Positions 17,479-25,621 of a stretch of 64,000 nt of DNA are shown here, piece by piece. The stretch is taken from the NCBI RefSeq assembly GCF_024213195.1, contig NZ_JANAVF010000021.1, positions 62,001 to 126,000 of the forward strand, written 5' to 3'. A program made the position numbers and the translations under genes. The DNA is from Streptomyces sp. TBY4. Its GTDB lineage: Bacteria > Actinomycetota > Actinomycetes > Streptomycetales > Streptomycetaceae. Position 1 is the first letter of the stretch; every line of letters begins with the position of its first letter. The notes below the pieces were generated by a model. That model was not told the DNA's origin and did not search any database. It worked only from the letters and a program-made list of their open reading frames with translations.

Positions 17479-17940
17479 CTACGGGGCCTGGCGGAAGGCC
17501 GGGTGCACGCTCAGCCTGCGCAGGTCTTCCAGGATGTCCGGAGCGTGGTTGGAGACCACCCGGCCGCTCCAGCCGTCGCAGAGGGCGGGGACCGTGAGCG
17601 TGCCGTCGTGGTCGTGCCCGGTGGCCTCGTAGGCGCGGCGGAGCGCGTCGTGCCCGGCGGGGTCGGCGCCGGGCCGCAGGACGGTCAGGGCCACGGTGTC
17701 CCGCAGGCCCAGGTCGGCGAAGGCGGCGGTGACGCCGAGGCAGCCGGGACAGTCGTCGGCGGCGACGTAGAGCCGGTACCGGTGCGGCTCCGGCGAGAAG
17801 CCGGTCCCGATCCGGCCCCGGAGGGCCTGGGGCGGACGGGGCCGGGCGGGGGCCGGGGCGGGGGCCGGAGTCGCGGCGGGCCTCTGGACGGGGGCCTGGA
17901 CGCGGCTTTCGGCAGGCGTCTGGACATGGGTCTGGGGCAT
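17479..17940 (-). CDS. Thioredoxin-fold protein, N-half of glutathionyl-hydroquinone reductase type
   Basis: A 153-residue protein. A Pro/Ala-rich tail (residues 1-40) is followed by a thioredoxin-like segment: HRYRLYVAADDCPGCLGVTA, with a CPGC redox motif near residues 63-66, and later TLTVPALCDGWSGRVVSNHA, which resembles the cofactor-contacting VNNESSEI region of the YqjG/ECM4 glutathionyl-hydroquinone reductases. The helical C-terminal domain of those enzymes is absent. It may be a mycothiol-linked reductase or a stand-alone fragment. A Cys-containing leader peptide ends 51 bases upstream, suggesting sulfur-responsive control. Confidence 0.6.
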   Translation of the reverse strand: MPQTHVQTPAESRVQAPVQRPAATPAPAPAPARPRPPQALRGRIGTGFSPEPHRYRLYVAADDCPGCLGVTAAFADLGLRDTVALTVLRPGADPAGHDALRRAYEATGHDHDGTLTVPALCDGWSGRVVSNHAPDILEDLRRLSVHPAFRQAP

Positions 17941-17991
17941 GGCTCTCCTCGGTCTGTGTGCGTGCGTACGCGCGTGCTCGGCGGCGGGGCC

Positions 17992-18108
17992 TCAGAGGGC
18001 CGGGGCCGTGGCACTGCAGACGCGGAGGAGATCTATGTGCAGCCGGCGGGTGAGCCAGGAGCGGCGCAGCGGGGTGGTGGCGGCGGAGGGAGCGGTGAGC
18101 TGGTCCAC
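17992..18108 (-). CDS. Putative Cys-containing leader peptide
   Basis: A 38-codon frame starting with GTG at 18108, four bases after GGAAGGGGGG, and ending TRRLHIDLLRVCSATAPAL. The RxHIDLLRVCSA core is the mark of short leader peptides that precede sulfur-metabolism and thiol genes in Streptomyces. The single late Cys suggests that ribosome behaviour at a Cys codon could sense cysteine supply. An ATG at 18138 would make it 48 residues. It immediately precedes the thioredoxin-fold gene. Confidence 0.6.
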   Translation of the reverse strand: MDQLTAPSAATTPLRRSWLTRRLHIDLLRVCSATAPAL

Positions 18109-18254
18109 CGGGCCCCCCTTCCTGTCCGCGACCCCCATTAGGCTGGCGTTCGCAGTCTCATGGCACCGCCAGGGGCCGTCAAGACCGCGCGCAAGCATGT
18201 ACGTGCCCGCAGCCCGGGCCCGTGGCCCGTGCCCGATGGAAGGAAGCTCCCGCC

Positions 18255-18965
18255 ATGTCCCGCGAGTCCCGGCCCGGCGCAGTCCTCGACAATCCCGTCT
18301 GGGCCGCGCTGGGCGGCCCGCACCGGGGCTTCGCCGAGACCGGTCCCGCCGGCCTCGCCGCCCGGTACCCGGCGGGCGTATCGCCCTTCGCCGCGCTCGC
18401 CGACCCGGAGGATCCGCGGGCCTGGGCCGATCTGGCCGCGCTCGCCGGTCCCGGTCAGGAGGTCTGGGTGACCGGGCTGTCGCCGACCCCGCCCGCGGGC
18501 TGGGAGACCCTGATGTCGATACCGGGCGTGCAGCTGGACGGCAGCGCGGTCCGCGGCAAGGAGGAGCCGGAGGCGGTCCTGCTGGGGCCCGCCGATGTGC
18601 CGGAGATGCTGGAGCTGGTCGCGCTGACCCGGCCCGGCCCGTTCGGGGAGCGCACCGTCGAGCTGGGCACGTACCTCGGGATCCGCCGCGGCGGCCGGCT
18701 CGTCGCGATGGCGGGCGAGCGGATGCGGCCGCCGGGCTGGTCGGAGATCAGCGCCGTCTGCACGCACCCCGGTCACCGGGGCGAGGGGCTCGCCGGGCGG
18801 CTGATCCGCGCGGTCGCGGCCGCCGTGGAGGAGCGCGGGGACACCCCCTTCCTGCACGCCGCGGCGGAGAACACCGCGGCGGTGGGGCTCTACCTCTCGA
18901 TGGGGTTCACCCTGCGCCGCGAGCCGTTCTTCGTCGGGCTTCGCACGCCCGACACGAAGGCTTAA
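18255..18965 (+). CDS. GNAT-family N-acetyltransferase
   Basis: A 236-residue protein whose C-terminal half (about residues 120-225) is a GNAT fold. ISAVCTHPGHRGEGLAGRLI contains the acetyl-CoA-binding RxGxGxA-like loop, and LHAAAENTAAVGLYLSMGF is the typical last helix-strand. The N-terminal 110 residues have no clear domain but occur in FR47-like acetyltransferases. The ATG at 18255 has GGAAGGAAG upstream; the frame opens slightly earlier at 18222. The substrate is unknown. It lies between two leader-peptide frames oriented in opposite directions. Confidence 0.8.
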   Translation: MSRESRPGAVLDNPVWAALGGPHRGFAETGPAGLAARYPAGVSPFAALADPEDPRAWADLAALAGPGQEVWVTGLSPTPPAGWETLMSIPGVQLDGSAVRGKEEPEAVLLGPADVPEMLELVALTRPGPFGERTVELGTYLGIRRGGRLVAMAGERMRPPGWSEISAVCTHPGHRGEGLAGRLIRAVAAAVEERGDTPFLHAAAENTAAVGLYLSMGFTLRREPFFVGLRTPDTKA

Positions 18966-18986
18966 CACGGATTGACACTCCATCCG

Positions 18987-19015
18987 TTGTGGCCCGGTCC
19001 CTCCTGACCTAGCGT
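18987..19015 (+). promoter_or_regulatory. Candidate promoter for the LLM monooxygenase operon
   Basis: TTGTGG (18987-18992) and TAGCGT (19010-19015) are 17 bases apart, placing transcription start near 19022 and the leader-peptide ATG about 36 bases later. A perfect TTGACA lies at 18972 without a matching -10 box. The segment 18994-19030 can also fold as an imperfect GC-rich hairpin, so a terminator for the GNAT gene may overlap. Confidence 0.35.
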
Positions 19016-19057
19016 CGGGAGGGAGACCGGAGCACGAGGTGAAGGGGGTGGCCCGGC

Positions 19058-19177
19058 ATGACCGTACGAACCGTACGCACCGCTGGTGAGGCCCGTACCC
19101 CGCGCCGCACCGTGCGGCTGCACTCCCGCGCGCACATCGACCTCCTGCGCGTCGCCGGCTCCCTCTGTCGTTCCTGA
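19058..19177 (+). CDS. Putative Cys-containing leader peptide
   Basis: A 39-residue frame (ATG 19058, TGA 19175-19177) ending RLHSRAHIDLLRVAGSLCRS. The SRAHIDLLRVAGSLC core closely matches the widespread Streptomyces leader-peptide family found upstream of sulfate, sulfonate and cysteine genes. It precedes three flavin monooxygenase genes. The AGGGGG-type ribosome binding site is at about 19043-19048. The terminal Cys codon three codons before the stop is where ribosome stalling could read cysteine supply. Confidence 0.7.
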   Translation: MTVRTVRTAGEARTPRRTVRLHSRAHIDLLRVAGSLCRS

Positions 19178-19256
19178 TCAGCGCTCCGCGTTCCGCGATC
19201 CGTTCCGCGATCGTTCCGCCCTTCGCCGCGCCGCCCGATCAGGAGGCCGTTCCACC

Positions 19257-20453
19257 ATGCCCGCGCACCCTTCTCCCTCCCCTTCCCTCTCTCCCTCCCC
19301 CGCGCTCCGCCTCGCCGTCGCCCTCGACGGTGCCGGCTGGCATCCCGCCGCCTGGCGCGAACCGGGGGCGGAGCCCGGCCTGCTGTTCACCGCCGGTTAC
19401 TGGGCCGCGCTCGTCGCCGAGGCCGAGGCGGGGCTGCTGGACTTCGTCACCTTCGAGGACTCGCTGAGCCTGCAGTCCACCGATCCGGCCGGGCCCGACG
19501 GTCGCACCGACCTGGTGCGGGGCCGGCTCGACGCGGTGCTCGTCGCCGCCCGGGTGGCGCCGCTGAGCCGGTACATCGGGCTGGTGCCGAGCGTGGTGGC
19601 CACGCACACCGAGCCCTTCCACGTCTCCAAGGCGCTCGCCACCCTGGACTACGTGAGCCGCGGGCGCGCCGGGCTGCGCATCCAGATCTCCGAACGGCCG
19701 GACGAGGTACGCCACTTCGGGCGCCGTACGGAGCCCCTGGACCCGGCCGGGCTGTACGCGGAGGCCGCCGACCACGTCGAGGTGGTGCGCCGGCTCTGGG
19801 ACAGCTGGGAGGACGACGCCGAGATCCGCGACGTGGCCACCGGCCGGTTCATCGACCGCTCCAAGCTGCACTACATCGACTTCGAGGGGCCCCGCTTCAG
19901 CGTGAAGGGCCCGTCCATCACCCCGCGGCCGCCCCAGGGTCTGCCGCCGGTCAGCGCGCTGGCCTCGGACGCCGCCGTGTACCCCTTCCTGGCCCGGTCG
20001 GCCGACATCGGCTACGTGACCGCCCGCGATGCCGCCGAGGTCCGCTCCGCCGTCTCCGCGCTCCCCGGCATCCCGCACCTGTTCGGCGAGCTGACCGTCT
20101 TCCTCGACGAGCAGCAGGCCACGGCGGAGCGGCGGCTCCAGCGGCTGGACGCCGCGCACGGGGCCGCGTACACGAGCGACGCCCGCGTCTTCGCGGGGAC
20201 CCCGGCGGACCTCACCGACCTGCTGCTGGAGTGGCGGGGGGCCGGGCTGACCGGCTTCCGGCTGCGGCCGGGGGTGCTCGCCCACGACCTGCCGGCGATC
20301 ACCCGCGGCCTGGTCCCGGAGCTCCAGCGGCGCGGGGTCTTCCGCCGGGTCTACGAGGCTTCCTCGCTCCGCGGCCTGCTGGGGCTGGCACGCCCCGCCA
20401 ACCGGTACGCCGCACCCCCGGAGCCCTCCCCCACTACCGTCCCCGCCGCCTGA
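19257..20453 (+). CDS. LLM-class flavin-dependent monooxygenase
   Basis: A 398-residue TIM-barrel luciferase-like oxygenase using reduced FMN. Family features include LLDFVTFEDSLSLQ after the first strand, GLVPSVVATHTEPFHVSKALATLDYVSRGRAGLRIQ (FMN-binding region, about residues 103-138), and a late RRGVFRRVYEASSLRGLLGL tail as in NtaA/SnaA/DszA monooxygenases. The ATG at 19257 has AGGAGG at 19241-19246. It is the first gene after the leader peptide and 25 bases before a second monooxygenase. The likely role is oxidative release of sulfite or sulfur from organosulfur compounds, judged only from family and context. Confidence 0.8.
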   Translation: MPAHPSPSPSLSPSPALRLAVALDGAGWHPAAWREPGAEPGLLFTAGYWAALVAEAEAGLLDFVTFEDSLSLQSTDPAGPDGRTDLVRGRLDAVLVAARVAPLSRYIGLVPSVVATHTEPFHVSKALATLDYVSRGRAGLRIQISERPDEVRHFGRRTEPLDPAGLYAEAADHVEVVRRLWDSWEDDAEIRDVATGRFIDRSKLHYIDFEGPRFSVKGPSITPRPPQGLPPVSALASDAAVYPFLARSADIGYVTARDAAEVRSAVSALPGIPHLFGELTVFLDEQQATAERRLQRLDAAHGAAYTSDARVFAGTPADLTDLLLEWRGAGLTGFRLRPGVLAHDLPAITRGLVPELQRRGVFRRVYEASSLRGLLGLARPANRYAAPPEPSPTTVPAA

Positions 20454-20478
20454 TCCCCCGGAAGGACCGACAGCACCC

Positions 20479-21846
20479 ATGAGCAAGCCGCTCAAGCAGA
20501 TCCATCTCGCGGCGCACTTCCCCGGGGTCAACAGCACCACCGTGTGGAGCGACCCGGCCGCCGGGAGCCAGATCGACTTCGATTCCTTCGTCCACTTCGC
20601 GCGGACCGCCGAGCGCGCGAAGTTCGACTTCCTCTTCCTCGCCGAGGGCCTGCGCCTGCGCGAACAGGGCGGTGAGATCTACGACCTGGACGTGGTGGGC
20701 CGCCCGGACACCTTCACGGTGCTGGCGGCGCTCGCCGCCGTCACCGAACACCTCGGACTGACCGGCACCATCAACTCCACCTTCAACGAACCGTACGAGG
20801 TGGCCCGCCAGTTCGCCTCCCTCGACCATCTCTCGGGCGGCCGCGCCGCCTGGAACGTGGTCACCTCCTGGGACGCCTTCACCGGGGAGAACTTCCGGCG
20901 CGGCGGCTTCCTGCCGCGCGAGGAACGCTACGAGCGGGCACGGGAGTTCCTGGACACCGCCCACGAGCTCTTCGACGCGTGGGACGGCGGCGAGATCCTC
21001 GCCGACCCGGTCTCCGGGGAGTTCCTGCGGGACGCGGGCCCCGGCGCCTTCGCCCACCGGGGGAAGCAGTTCGACATCGCCGGGCACTTCAACGTGCCGC
21101 GCGGCCCCCAGGGCCGGCCGGTGATCTTCCAGGCGGGCGATTCGGACGAGGGCCGGGAGTTCGCGGCGGCCTCCGCGGACGCCATCTTCGGGCGGTACCG
21201 GACGCTGGAGGAGGGCCGGGCCTTCTACGCGGACGTCAAGGGGCGCCTCGGCCGCTACGGGCGCACCCCCAACGAGCTGAAGATCCTGCCCGCGGCCTCC
21301 TTCGTGCTCGGCGACACCGACGCCGAGGCCCGGGAGCTGGCCCACGAGGTGCGGCTCCAGCAGGTCAGCGGGGCGACCGCGATCAAGCACCTGGAGCACG
21401 TCTGGAACCGGGACCTCTCCGACCACGACCCGGACGGGCCGCTGCCGACCGTCGATCCGGAGCCCGGCGAGAACACCATCGCGCTGGGACGGGCGAGCGT
21501 GCGCATGCACCGCGACCCGCTGGCCGTGGCCCGGGAGTGGCGGGAGCTGGCCGCCGCCCGGAACCTGTCGATCCGGGAGCTGGTGATCGAGACGACCGCC
21601 CGGCAGTCCTTCGTCGGCTCGCCCCTCACCGTCGCCCAGGCCATCGACGCCCTGGTCCAGGCGGACGCGGCCGACGGGTTCATCCTGGTCCCGCACCTCA
21701 CCCCCGGCGGGCTCGACGCCTTCGCGGACACCGTCGTCCCGCTGCTCCAGGAGCGCGGGGTCTTCCGCCGCGAGTACGGGGGCCCGACGCTGCGCGACCA
21801 CCTCGGCCTGGCCGCGCCCCGCGCGCTCGCCCCGGCCCGCGGCTGA
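20479..21846 (+). CDS. NtaA/SnaA/DszA-type FMN-dependent monooxygenase
   Basis: A 455-residue LLM protein of the longer NtaA/SnaA/DszA group. Motifs include KFDFLFLAEGLRLREQGG, NSTFNEPYEVARQFASLDHLSGGRAAWNVVTS (about residues 96-127, FMN phosphate binding), GKQFDIAGHFNVPRGPQGRPVIFQAGDS and the C-terminal ERGVFRREYGGPTLRDHLGL. Members such as DszA and nitrilotriacetate monooxygenase need a separate flavin reductase; none is seen nearby. It lies between two other LLM genes in an apparent operon with a sulfur-type leader peptide, suggesting desulfurisation. Confidence 0.85.
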   Translation: MSKPLKQIHLAAHFPGVNSTTVWSDPAAGSQIDFDSFVHFARTAERAKFDFLFLAEGLRLREQGGEIYDLDVVGRPDTFTVLAALAAVTEHLGLTGTINSTFNEPYEVARQFASLDHLSGGRAAWNVVTSWDAFTGENFRRGGFLPREERYERAREFLDTAHELFDAWDGGEILADPVSGEFLRDAGPGAFAHRGKQFDIAGHFNVPRGPQGRPVIFQAGDSDEGREFAAASADAIFGRYRTLEEGRAFYADVKGRLGRYGRTPNELKILPAASFVLGDTDAEARELAHEVRLQQVSGATAIKHLEHVWNRDLSDHDPDGPLPTVDPEPGENTIALGRASVRMHRDPLAVAREWRELAAARNLSIRELVIETTARQSFVGSPLTVAQAIDALVQADAADGFILVPHLTPGGLDAFADTVVPLLQERGVFRREYGGPTLRDHLGLAAPRALAPARG

Positions 21847-21917
21847 CGCGGGGCCCGTACGAGCGCGGCCCCGCGTCCGGAGCCCGTCACACACCACAAG
21901 CAAGAAGGGGGCACACC

Positions 21918-23051
21918 ATGCCCGGAATCCCGCTCGGGGTCCTCGACCTCGTCCCGATACCGTCCGGCTCCGCGGCGGCCGAGGCCCTGCGCGGCAGCGT
22001 CGACCTGGCCCGGCAGGCCGAGCGGTTCGGGTACACCCGCTACTGGTTCGCCGAGCACCACCTCAATCCGGGGGTGGCGGGGACCTCGCCCGCCGTCGTG
22101 CTGGCGCTGACCGCCTCGGCCACCTCCACGATCCGGATCGGCTCGGGGGCGGTCCAGCTCGGGCACCGCACCGCCTTGTCCACGGTCGAGGAGTTCGGGC
22201 TGCTGGACGCGGTGCACCCGGGGCGGATCGACCTCGGTCTGGGCCGCTCGGCGGGCGGTCCGCCGCCGCGCCGCACCGAGGCCGGGCCGCCGGTGGCGTA
22301 CACCACGGGGAACGGGCTGCGCATCCCGAAGCCGTTCTCCTTCGCCCACCTGCGCGATCACCCGCGGGTGGCGCTCCAGCACCGGCTGCTGCAGCTTCCG
22401 GGAGCGACGCCGCAGGAGTACTCCGAGCAAGTGGACGACGTACTGGCCCTGTTGCGCGGGGAGTACCGCTCGCCGGAGGGGGTGGAGGGGCACGCCGTGC
22501 CCGGGGAGGGCGCCGGGGTGCAGGTGTGGATCCTGGGCAGCAGCGCGGGGGTGAGCGCCGAGACGGCCGGGGCCAACGGGCTGCGGTTCACGGCGAACTA
22601 CCACGTGAGCCCGGCGAGCGTACTGGAAGCGGTCGGGGCCTACCGGGCGGCCTTCAAGCCCTCGGCGGAGCCGGGCGGGCTGGACCGGCCGTACCTGAGC
22701 GTGTCCGCCGACGTGGTGGTGGCTCCGGACGACGAGGAGGCCCGGGAGCTGGCCACCGGGTACGCGCCCTGGGTGCACAGCATCCGCAGCGGTGAGGGCG
22801 CGATCCCCTTCCCGTCGCCGGACGAGGCCCGTGCACTGACCCGGGACTGGTCGGCGGCCGACCACGAGCTGGTCGCGGACCGGGTGGAGACCCAGTTCGC
22901 CGGTTCGCCGGCCACCGTCGCCGACCAGCTGGAACGGCTGCGGGACGCGACGGGCGCGGACGAGCTGCTGATCACCACGATCACGCACGCGCACGCCGAC
23001 CGGGTGCGCTCGTACCGGCTGCTGGCCGCGGAGTGGGCGCGGCGGGGGTGA
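21918..23051 (+). CDS. LLM-class flavin-dependent oxidoreductase
   Basis: A 377-residue luciferase-like protein of the alkanal-monooxygenase-like type. It shows LARQAERFGYTRYWFAEHHLNPGVAGTSP (about residues 30-58), IRIGSGAVQLGHRTALSTVEEFGLLDAVHPGRIDLGLGR with the FMN-binding region, and VQVWILGSSAGVSAETAGANGLRFTANYH later. The ATG at 21918 has AAGGGGG nine bases upstream. Third monooxygenase of the operon, 71 bases after the second. No dedicated reductase or ABC transporter accompanies the three genes. Confidence 0.85.
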   Translation: MPGIPLGVLDLVPIPSGSAAAEALRGSVDLARQAERFGYTRYWFAEHHLNPGVAGTSPAVVLALTASATSTIRIGSGAVQLGHRTALSTVEEFGLLDAVHPGRIDLGLGRSAGGPPPRRTEAGPPVAYTTGNGLRIPKPFSFAHLRDHPRVALQHRLLQLPGATPQEYSEQVDDVLALLRGEYRSPEGVEGHAVPGEGAGVQVWILGSSAGVSAETAGANGLRFTANYHVSPASVLEAVGAYRAAFKPSAEPGGLDRPYLSVSADVVVAPDDEEARELATGYAPWVHSIRSGEGAIPFPSPDEARALTRDWSAADHELVADRVETQFAGSPATVADQLERLRDATGADELLITTITHAHADRVRSYRLLAAEWARRG

Positions 23052-23176
23052 GGTCCCGGATATTCCGGCGTCCCGGCTCCCGGCTCCCGGCCTCCCGGCT
23101 TTCGCCCCGGGCCCGGGAAGAGGATCGTGGGAGGTGAGGTGAGTCCACCAGCGCCTGCCATCCAGGGAGGTACGTC

Positions 23177-23368
23177 ATGCGCAAGGTTCTGGACTGCAGG
23201 GAGTACCCGAGCGAACTGAACTGCACCCTCACCATCGCGGGCGAGGAGGAGGAACTGCTCCGCGCCGCCGTGCAGCACGCCACCGACGTGCACAGCCACA
23301 CCGACACCCCGGAGTTCCGCGAGCAGCTGCGCGGCCTGATGAAGGACGAGGTCCCGCAGCACGCCTAG
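23177..23368 (+). CDS. DUF1059 small protein
   Basis: A 63-residue protein matching DUF1059: RKVLDCREYPSELNCTLTIAG with two conserved Cys, then EEELLRAAVQHATDVHSH and a DTPEFREQLRGLMKDE tail. The two Cys and two His suggest a small metal-binding fold, but its role is unknown. AGGGAGG lies upstream at 23164-23170. Its stop codon shares a CTAG with the stop codon of the convergent Lrp gene. Confidence 0.8.
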   Translation: MRKVLDCREYPSELNCTLTIAGEEEELLRAAVQHATDVHSHTDTPEFREQLRGLMKDEVPQHA

Positions 23369-23820
23369 GCGGGTGCGCCCGAGGTGAAGCGGCGCAGCAG
23401 CGGGGAGAGGACGAGGACGGACTTGGTGCGCTCCACGAAGGGCTCGCCGGCGATCCGCTCCAGGACCCGCTCGAAGTGCCGCATGTCGGAGGCGAAGATC
23501 TGGACGAGGGCGTCCGCGTCGCCGGTGACGGTCGACGCGGACACCACCTCGGGGTAGCGCTCCAGCCCCCGCCGGATGTCGTCCGGCGAGGTGTTGTGGC
23601 GGCAGTACATCTCGATGAAGCCCTCGGTCTCCCAGCCCATCGAGGCGGGGTCCACGCGGACCGTGAAGCCGGTGATGGCTCCTTCGGCGCGCAGCCGGTC
23701 CACCCGCCGTTTGACGGCGGGGGCCGAGAGTCCCACCTCGGAGCCGATGTCCGCGAAGGAGCGGCGGGCGTCCTTGGCGAGGGCGTGCACGATGCGTTCG
23801 TCGAGATCGTTCAGTCGCAC
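23365..23820 (-). CDS. Lrp/AsnC-family transcriptional regulator
   Basis: A 151-residue feast/famine regulator. The N-terminal helix-turn-helix (LNDLDERIVHALAKDARRSFADIGSEVGLS, about residues 3-32, with AVKRRVDRLRAEGAI after it) is followed by an AsnC/RAM ligand-binding domain (VVSASTVTGDADALVQIFA). It lies ten bases downstream of the amino-acid permease gene in the same direction, so it is probably a local regulator of that operon and senses an amino acid. GTG start at 23820. Motif sharing suggests it also controls the DavAB-like genes at 14714-17289. Confidence 0.9.
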   Translation of the reverse strand: MRLNDLDERIVHALAKDARRSFADIGSEVGLSAPAVKRRVDRLRAEGAITGFTVRVDPASMGWETEGFIEMYCRHNTSPDDIRRGLERYPEVVSASTVTGDADALVQIFASDMRHFERVLERIAGEPFVERTKSVLVLSPLLRRFTSGAPA

Positions 23821-23830
23821 TGCGCGTGGA

Positions 23831-25309
23831 TCACTTCTCTGCTGCGGCCGGTTCTACGACGGCCAGACGGGAGCGGCGGATGCCGTACAGGAAGTAGATC
23901 ACGAGCCCGACGACCATCCAGCCACCGAAAACGATCCAGGTCGCGGTGTCCAGGCTGAGCATCATGTAGCCGCAGGCCAGCAGGCCGAGGATCGGGGTGA
24001 TGGGGAACAGCGCCACCTTGAAGGTGCGCGGCATGTCCGGGCGGGTCTTGCGCAGGATCACGACGGCGACGTTGACCAGGCCGAAGGCGAAGAGGGTGCC
24101 GATGCTGGTGGCGTCGGCGAGCTTGCCGAGCGGGATGAAGGCGGCGAGCGTTCCGCAGAAGAGGGAGACGATCACCACGTTGGCGCGAGGGGCGCCGGTC
24201 TTCCCGTCGACCTTGGCGAAGACCTTGGGCACGAGGCCGTCGCGGGACATGGCGAAGAGGATGCGGGTCTGGCCGTAGAGGACGGCGAAGACCACGGAGG
24301 CGATGGCGACGACGGCGCCCGCGGCGAGGACGACGCCCCAGAAGGTGTGCCCGGAGACGTCGGTCATGATCTGCGCGAGCGCAGCCTCGGTGCCCTCGAA
24401 GTCCTGCCACGGCATGGCGCCGACGGCGACGAAGGCGACGAGCACGTAGAGCACGGTCACGATCAGCAGCGAGAGCATGATCGCGCGCGGCAGGTCTCGC
24501 TTGGGGTTCTTGGCCTCTTCACCGGCGGTGGAGGCGGCGTCGAAGCCGATGTACGAGAAGAAGAGCGTGGCGGCGCCGGCGCTGATGCCGGTGATGCCGA
24601 GCGGGGCGAGCGGGGCGTAGTTGCCGGCCTTGATGCCCATGAAGCCGATGCCGATGAAGAGCAGCAGGGTGACGATCTTCACCGCGACCATGATCGAGTT
24701 GATCCGGGCGCTCTCCTTGGCGCCGCGCATCAGGAAGACCATGGCGAGCAGGACGACGACCAGGGCCGGCAGGTTGATGAACCCGCCTTCGCCCAGCGGC
24801 GCCGAGACGCCCTCCGGGATGGTGACCCCTATCGTGCCGTCGAGGAGCTCGTTGAGGTACTCGCCCCAGCCGACGGCGACCGCCGCGACGGAGACCCCGT
24901 ACTCCAGGACCAGGCACCAGCCGCAGACCCAGGCGACGAGCTCACCCATGGTGGCGTAGGAGTACGAGTACGAGGATCCGGAGACCGGCACCGATCCGGC
25001 CAGCTCCGCGTAGGAGAGGGCCGAGAAGAGGGCGGTCAGGCCCGCGATGATGAAGGAGATCGTGACGGCGGGGCCGGCCTTGGGGGCCGCGGTGCCCAGT
25101 ACGACGAAGATGCCGGTGCCGAGCGTCGCGCCGATGCTGATCATCGTCAGCTGCCACATGGTGAGCGAGCGGCGCAGGGAGCCGCCTTCGCCCTTGCCGC
25201 CCTCGGCGACCAGCTGTTCCACCGGCTTGCGGCGCAGCAGCGGGTGGGCGGGCTTGCGCGGCGCCTCGGGGGCGGGGGCGAGCGGGGGCGCCTGGCCGTG
25301 GTCGAGCAC
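23831..25309 (-). CDS. APC-family (cationic) amino-acid permease
   Basis: A 492-residue transporter with twelve to fourteen membrane segments. Residues 1-45 are a cytoplasmic tail, then LTMWQLTMISIGATLGTGIFVVLG contains the APC signature GAxxGTGIF. Later YIGFDAASTAGEEAKNPKRDLP matches the CAT/YfnA subgroup, which often moves cationic amino acids. GTG start at 25309 with AAGGAG seven bases upstream. Followed after ten bases by the Lrp regulator. Lysine or arginine uptake is plausible given the DavAB-like genes nearby, but the substrate is not proven by sequence. Confidence 0.88.
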   Translation of the reverse strand: MLDHGQAPPLAPAPEAPRKPAHPLLRRKPVEQLVAEGGKGEGGSLRRSLTMWQLTMISIGATLGTGIFVVLGTAAPKAGPAVTISFIIAGLTALFSALSYAELAGSVPVSGSSYSYSYATMGELVAWVCGWCLVLEYGVSVAAVAVGWGEYLNELLDGTIGVTIPEGVSAPLGEGGFINLPALVVVLLAMVFLMRGAKESARINSIMVAVKIVTLLLFIGIGFMGIKAGNYAPLAPLGITGISAGAATLFFSYIGFDAASTAGEEAKNPKRDLPRAIMLSLLIVTVLYVLVAFVAVGAMPWQDFEGTEAALAQIMTDVSGHTFWGVVLAAGAVVAIASVVFAVLYGQTRILFAMSRDGLVPKVFAKVDGKTGAPRANVVIVSLFCGTLAAFIPLGKLADATSIGTLFAFGLVNVAVVILRKTRPDMPRTFKVALFPITPILGLLACGYMMLSLDTATWIVFGGWMVVGLVIYFLYGIRRSRLAVVEPAAAEK

Positions 25310-25502
25310 GAGGGGACTCCTTTGTCACTGCGGGTGGGGTTGTCAGGCGTCGACCGCAGCGGTCCGGAGCAGGAGCAGGCCGGGAAGGGCCTGGGCATGG
25401 GGGACCGCCGAGCAGGCGGTCCACGCCACTCCACGTACAGCGAGTGAGCCTACGAGCTGAGTGATACCGCCCGTAATGCACCATCCTTGCACATTGGCGA
25501 CT

Positions 25503-25566
25503 GATCGTTGCGCGGATCTGTCCTGGATGGTCCTTTGTTGCGCGGGGATGATCGATCAGTGCGCGG
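25503..25566. promoter_or_regulatory. Repeated GTTGCGC sites in the 312-bp permease/LLM divergent region
   Basis: The intergenic region 25310-25621 separates the permease-lrp operon from the divergent LLM-SDR-SGNH operon. It holds CGTTGCGC at 25506, TGTTGCGC at 25536 and the weaker CAGTGCGC at 25557 (spacings 30 and 21), each near a GATC or GATG. This mirrors the davA upstream array (spacings 22 and 31). An imperfect palindrome, AATGCACC...TTGCACATT, lies at about 25474-25495. These are probably Lrp-type sites; no convincing -35/-10 pair was identified. Confidence 0.45.
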
Positions 25567-25621
25567 CCTATCCCGGGCCCCCGTTCTTGACACTTCGTCA
25601 GATCTGGCGCAGCGTGCCGCC

